Of a stretch of 64,000 nucleotides of DNA, positions 60,602 to 64,000 are shown piece after piece (the first letter of the stretch is position 1; every line of letters starts with the position of its first letter). Below the pieces are notes generated by a model, which saw only the letters and a program-made list of their open reading frames with translations, searched no databases and was not told the origin of the DNA. The DNA is from Macrobrachium rosenbergii (Eukaryota; Arthropoda; Malacostraca; Decapoda; Palaemonidae): contig NC_089768.1 of NCBI RefSeq assembly GCF_040412425.1, positions 3,032,501 to 3,096,500 of the forward strand. The letters are read 5' to 3'. Both the position numbers and the translations under genes were made by a program.

Positions 60602-61608
60602 ATTCTTACATTAGATATCAAAAGATGGGAATTTATGACTTATGAAGGAAAAAGCAAAAAAAAGAGAGAGGGAGAGAGAGATACACAGAGATACTACTAG
60701 AAATCCTTTGACACGCTGTGAGCAACGACTGACATATTTGACAGCTTTGCCCTTGCCCCTCTCTTCAAAGATTTCATAAAAGATTGGGAAATGATATTTT
60801 GTAATTACAGCTATATTATTATTATCATTATTATATTTAATCTAATTAATATTTGAAAATTAGTACTTATTATTAGGCAAATCATTTATTTATCATACAA
60901 AACAAATAAACGTATACATGTAGCCATAAAAATTCTCTCATCTCAGTAAGAGATGAGAGAATTTTATGGTTACATATATATGTTTATTTGTTTTGCATGA
61001 TAAATAAATGATTTACCTAACAATAAGTACTAATTTTCAAATATTAATAATAAGAATATAACTGTAATTACAAAATTTATACATTTCTATAGTAAATTAT
61101 GTGATATTTTAAACAAACAAATATCATTTCCCGATCTTTTGTGAAACTTTGATGAGAGGGGCGAGGGGCAAAACTGTCAAATATGTTAATTGTTCCCCAC
61201 AGGTTGTGTCAAAGGATTTCTATGTAATATCTCTCTTTCTTTCTTTCTTTTTCCTTTTTTCTTCATAAATCATGAATTTCCATCTTTTGATATCTAACGT
61301 AAGAGTAACTTTCTCTCTCACGTTATTCTCTCTGTCTCCATCATAATTCATAAACAATTTAAATTGATATTTCAAGTACGGACAATCTCTCTAGTGTTAT
61401 TCTCTCTGTAATAACTGATAAATAATTTCACTCTCTCAAATAAGGACAACTCTTATCTCTCTCACTCTCTCTCTCTCCTCTTTCAAGGATTTGCAAATGT
61501 TGCATGTCTGTGAAAAAATTGCTTATGACAATTAGTTAGGTTCCAATGAAAAGTTTGAGTGTCTGTGAATTCACACAACTCGAATCGTGTAAGACTGAGG
61601 TATTACTG
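60151..61608. mobile_element. Giant fold-back element C (family of A and B)
   Basis: Ends CAGTACCTCGATCTTACA and, reverse-complemented, CAGTAATACCTCAGTCTTAC, with TA outside. The whole element is one imperfect palindrome: arms 60151-60944 and 60950-61608 around the loop AGTAA. Landmarks mirrored in both arms include ATCAAAAGATGG, TTTGACAC, TGTCAAATAT and TTATTTGTTTTG. Three (GA)n arrays (60271-60337, 60402-60473, 60521-60599) occur only in the left arm; the right arm has short CT tracts at the matching places. No protein. Confidence 0.8.
60271..60599. repeat. Three (GA)n microsatellites in the left arm of element C
   Basis: Arrays of about 67, 72 and 79 bp separated by 45-65 bp of element sequence. 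Confidence 0.95.
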
Positions 61609-61610
61609 TA

Positions 61611-62359
61611 TATAGACAATATATCAAAAATTTAGGTTTAAATGTAACACTAGTATTACATCTGCAACACTGTCTGTCCTAAATCAGTAATTTCTGTACA
61701 GTATGGTATTTAGTATAATTAGTTAATCTACATAAATATTTGCCTCTCAATTTAGTCATTTACATCGTACAAAGTAGAATTTAAGTTCGTAAAAAAAGTT
61801 TTTTTATATTGCTCATGTAACCTCAGGGAATTAGCTGCACAGGGTCTATTCAGCATTAATTCTGTGAACATAATGTTTCTAAATATAAATTCTTTTGTTT
61901 TAGATGGTTAAAGTTAAATATATACTTATTTCTTTCAAGTAATGTATGAAAGTATTCATATTTTTCCATTAGGTCAGTGACCATATTGATATGTAGTCTA
62001 TTTTTGTATTTAGTAATATTTTTTGTACTTGATTTACTTATTAAAAGCTAAACTTTCATTCTATGTGCTTAATTTCTTCCTTCTTTCATATAGGTGCAAT
62101 CTACATGAAGCTGAAAGCTTCGCGTCTCCACTAGGCCTGGTGCGTCTCCATGAGGTTATGGGCATAATGCAGACCCACCGAATTTATCGCTTAATAACTC
62201 ACAGCCTATTAATGATAATCCAATTCAGATTGAAACATATGAAATACAATAATTTACGAATAAATCAAGACATGGAACTTGAAAAAAGATGGAAAAACAA
62301 AAGAACTATAATCGATGAAAGAAAAAATCCACGCAAAATGTGTCTCCATTGGGCCCTTA

Positions 62360-62360
<1 letters not shown>
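61611..62360. other. No gene supported
   Basis: AT-rich. The plus frame from 62023 is open to the TA array but has no domain; its second half is shaped by the repeat. Confidence 0.35.

Positions 62361-62440
<80 letters not shown>
62361..62440. repeat. (TA)n microsatellite
   Basis: TA array with one TG interruption, next to MITE F copy 3. Confidence 0.95.
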
Positions 62441-62441
<1 letters not shown>

Positions 62442-62444
<3 letters not shown>

Positions 62445-62766
62445 GTAAACCCCTGTAATCGCGGTCTCACCTGTTCGCGGATTTCTCTATGGAACATATA
62501 TACACATTATTCGCGGAAAATTCGCCCATTCGTGTTATTTTTCACTGAGAAATATTCAACAATTACTGTATTTTCATATAATTTTCATGACTAAATGCAC
62601 TTTTTGTGATAAAACTATTAAAATACTCAGGTATAAGCATTTTATAGGTTTTTTTTTTTGTTTTTGAACTATCAAAATACACAGTTCTAAGTGTTTTTAG
62701 AGAGGTTTTAAGTATTCTTGGGGGTGTGTGATACGCATCCCCTGTGAATACGGGGGGTTTACTGTG
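62442..62766. mobile_element. MITE F copy 3
   Basis: CAGTAAACCCCTGTAATCGC to ATACGGGGGGTTTACTG, the best-preserved termini of the family; orientation opposite to copy 2. Confidence 0.8.
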
Positions 62767-62788
62767 TGTGTGTGTATATAAATATATT

Positions 62789-63092
62789 CAGGCAGTCCCC
62801 GGTTTACGATGGGGGTTCCATTCCTATGCCGTGTTGTAAGCCGAAAAATCGAAAATTGTCAAAAATCCTAAGAAAACCTTATTTTTAATGCTTTGGGTGT
62901 ATTGAAAACGATGTAACCTGCATTTTTATTGAGTTTTTCATCAAAAAACCTCCAAAATTTTATTATTCTGCCGTTTCGTAGCCATATTTCTTCCATCGGA
63001 TCAGCGTCGTAACCCCCGGTACATGCGTTGTAAACCGGGAAATCATTTCTGATGAATATATTTGAAAAGCGCCGTAAGCCAGACCCATCGTA
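62789..63092. mobile_element. MITE M (relative of family G)
   Basis: CAGGCAGTCCCCGGTTTACG start, with GTAAGCCGAAAAATCG and GTAACCTGCATTTTTATTGA inside. The right end near GTAAGCCAGACCCATCGTA is degraded into TA repeats. Confidence 0.6.
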
Positions 63093-63100
63093 ATATATAT

Positions 63101-63187
<87 letters not shown>
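63093..63187. repeat. (TA)n microsatellite
   Basis: TA array between MITE M and element P. Confidence 0.95.
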
Positions 63188-63190
<3 letters not shown>

Positions 63191-63202
63191 CATATATACA
63201 TA

Positions 63203-64000
63203 CAGTAGAACCCGGTCCTCGACTGTACTAGAACTCGACATAATCGGATTTCAACACGAAATTTTGAGTGAATTTTGCATCGGAGCTCAAACAACAAACC
63301 GGAACCCGACCCGATGAATCATATGATGTTTTAGAAAAAACAGTTTCGGGCAGCTACCGCTAGTTAGCGTTGTTGGTGGCGTTCTTCCCATGCTTATTTA
63401 AAAACATTTAAAGCTCACACATGCTGCTGCTGCTGTTGAAAAACAAGCCAGATTATCACATTAAATTAATAATACAGTATTTATAAGCCTAATTACTGTA
63501 TGTCTGTTATCATAAAATTAAGAAAAATTTTGTAAATTACGTCCGAACTCGGCAGCTTGTGGCAGAAGCTGCCGAGTTCGTAATTTACAAAATTTTTCTT
63601 AATTTTATGATAACAGACTTACAGTAATTCGGCTTATAAATACTGTATTATTAATTTAATGTGATAATCTGGCTTGTTTTTCAATGTTATCATTATTAAC
63701 AACAGTTTTCAAGTGTACCCATTGCAGTACATTCTGGTAGTGCCTATAGGCTACCTAGCCTAGCCTATGGCACTCGGTCTATCATCGGTAATACGGCCGC
63801 ATTGGTCATACGCCAATTTTTTTGATACAGTATGCATTTAAAAATGTAAAAAGTGCTTCTGATATGGTAAGTTATTTGACTCTGAACTTATTTAATTGTA
63901 ATCTGTGTAAAGTTTTGTATAAAAAGGCAAGGTTGTGGTAATGACTGGTGGTCAGGAATGGATTAATCCATTTTCAGTTATTTCTTATGGGAGAAATTAA
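63203..64000. mobile_element. Tigger-like element P, continuing past the window
   Basis: Left end TA-CAGTAGAACCCGGTCCTCG followed by ACTCGACATAATCGGATTTC, typical Tigger-like terminal sequence. The window ends in TTTCTTATGGGAGAAATTAA, which resembles the inner side of the opposite terminus. It includes the hairpin at 63438-63682. No transposase frame within the visible part. Confidence 0.5.
63438..63682. repeat. Long near-perfect hairpin
   Basis: Arms of about 120 bp (63438-63558 and 63566-63682) with loop GTGGCAG. Arm sequence includes AATACAGTATTTATAAGCC and GAACTCGGCAGCTT. Only a few mismatches are seen by eye. Confidence 0.85.

Overview
The window looks like nuclear DNA of an animal, most probably a decapod crustacean (shrimp or prawn). 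The reasons are the AT-rich sequence full of very long (TA)n and (GA)n arrays, a spliced arthropod-type gene with GT-AG introns, abundant DIRS-type tyrosine-recombinase retrotransposons, a tRNA-derived SINE, and many Tc1/mariner-pogo-like and TTAA-flanked non-autonomous elements. There are no bacterial operons, rRNA genes, true tRNA genes or CRISPR arrays. The species cannot be fixed from the sequence alone.

Only one host gene is convincingly visible: transformer-2 (tra2), an SR-like splicing regulator, on the minus strand. Four exons (52645-52477, 32142-31967, 31789-31652, 23931-23778) join in frame and encode a complete RRM, the characteristic linker, a glycine run and a Tyr-Asp-Arg/Arg-Ser tail. 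The 5' exons (N-terminal RS domain and start codon) are not seen and probably lie beyond 64000. The introns are about 20.3 kb, 177 bp and 7.7 kb; nearly everything else between 23.8 and 52.6 kb is intronic mobile DNA.

Layout. 1-472: LTR fragment on the plus strand. 1.1-2.5 kb: Penelope-like element relic (RT plus GIY-YIG). 2.56-6.14 kb: TA-flanked element A carrying (GA)n arrays and hosting a TTAA-flanked element (D1) that holds five ~380-bp tandem units. 6.2-8.1 kb: further MITE-like elements with tandem duplications. 8.86-10.56 kb: pogo/Tigger-like relic E1. 10.88-17.90 kb: an LTR retrotransposon (minus strand; gag and protease but no RT or integrase seen) sitting in a TA repeat. 18-23.4 kb: TA repeat, Tc1-like transposase relic, dispersed repeats. 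24.45-26.29 kb: second TTAA-flanked tandem-unit element (D2). 32.6-39.2 kb: LINE fragments, dispersed repeat R, fold-back element H with an inserted MITE, GA-bearing element B. 39.2-41.8 kb: DIRS relic with a tiny SINE-tail insertion. 41.87-50.32 kb: a three-layer nest, MITE F1 containing pogo-like E2 containing a nearly complete DIRS element. 51.3-52.4 kb: MITE half and a plus-strand DIRS-like relic. 53.5 kb: tRNA-derived SINE. 54.1-56.0 kb: CCHC gag relic split by a TTAA element. 58-64 kb: MITEs, a giant fold-back element (C), TA arrays and a long hairpin.

The most notable structures are the DIRS element (gag, RT/RNase H, tyrosine recombinase, split inverted repeats and an internal complementary region matching both ends), the 15-nt identity between its termini and the 5' end of U1 snRNA (a perfect 5' splice-site complement), and several nests where the empty site can be read from a second copy. 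All coordinates and comparisons were made by eye. Frameshifts in homopolymers may be decay or assembly error.
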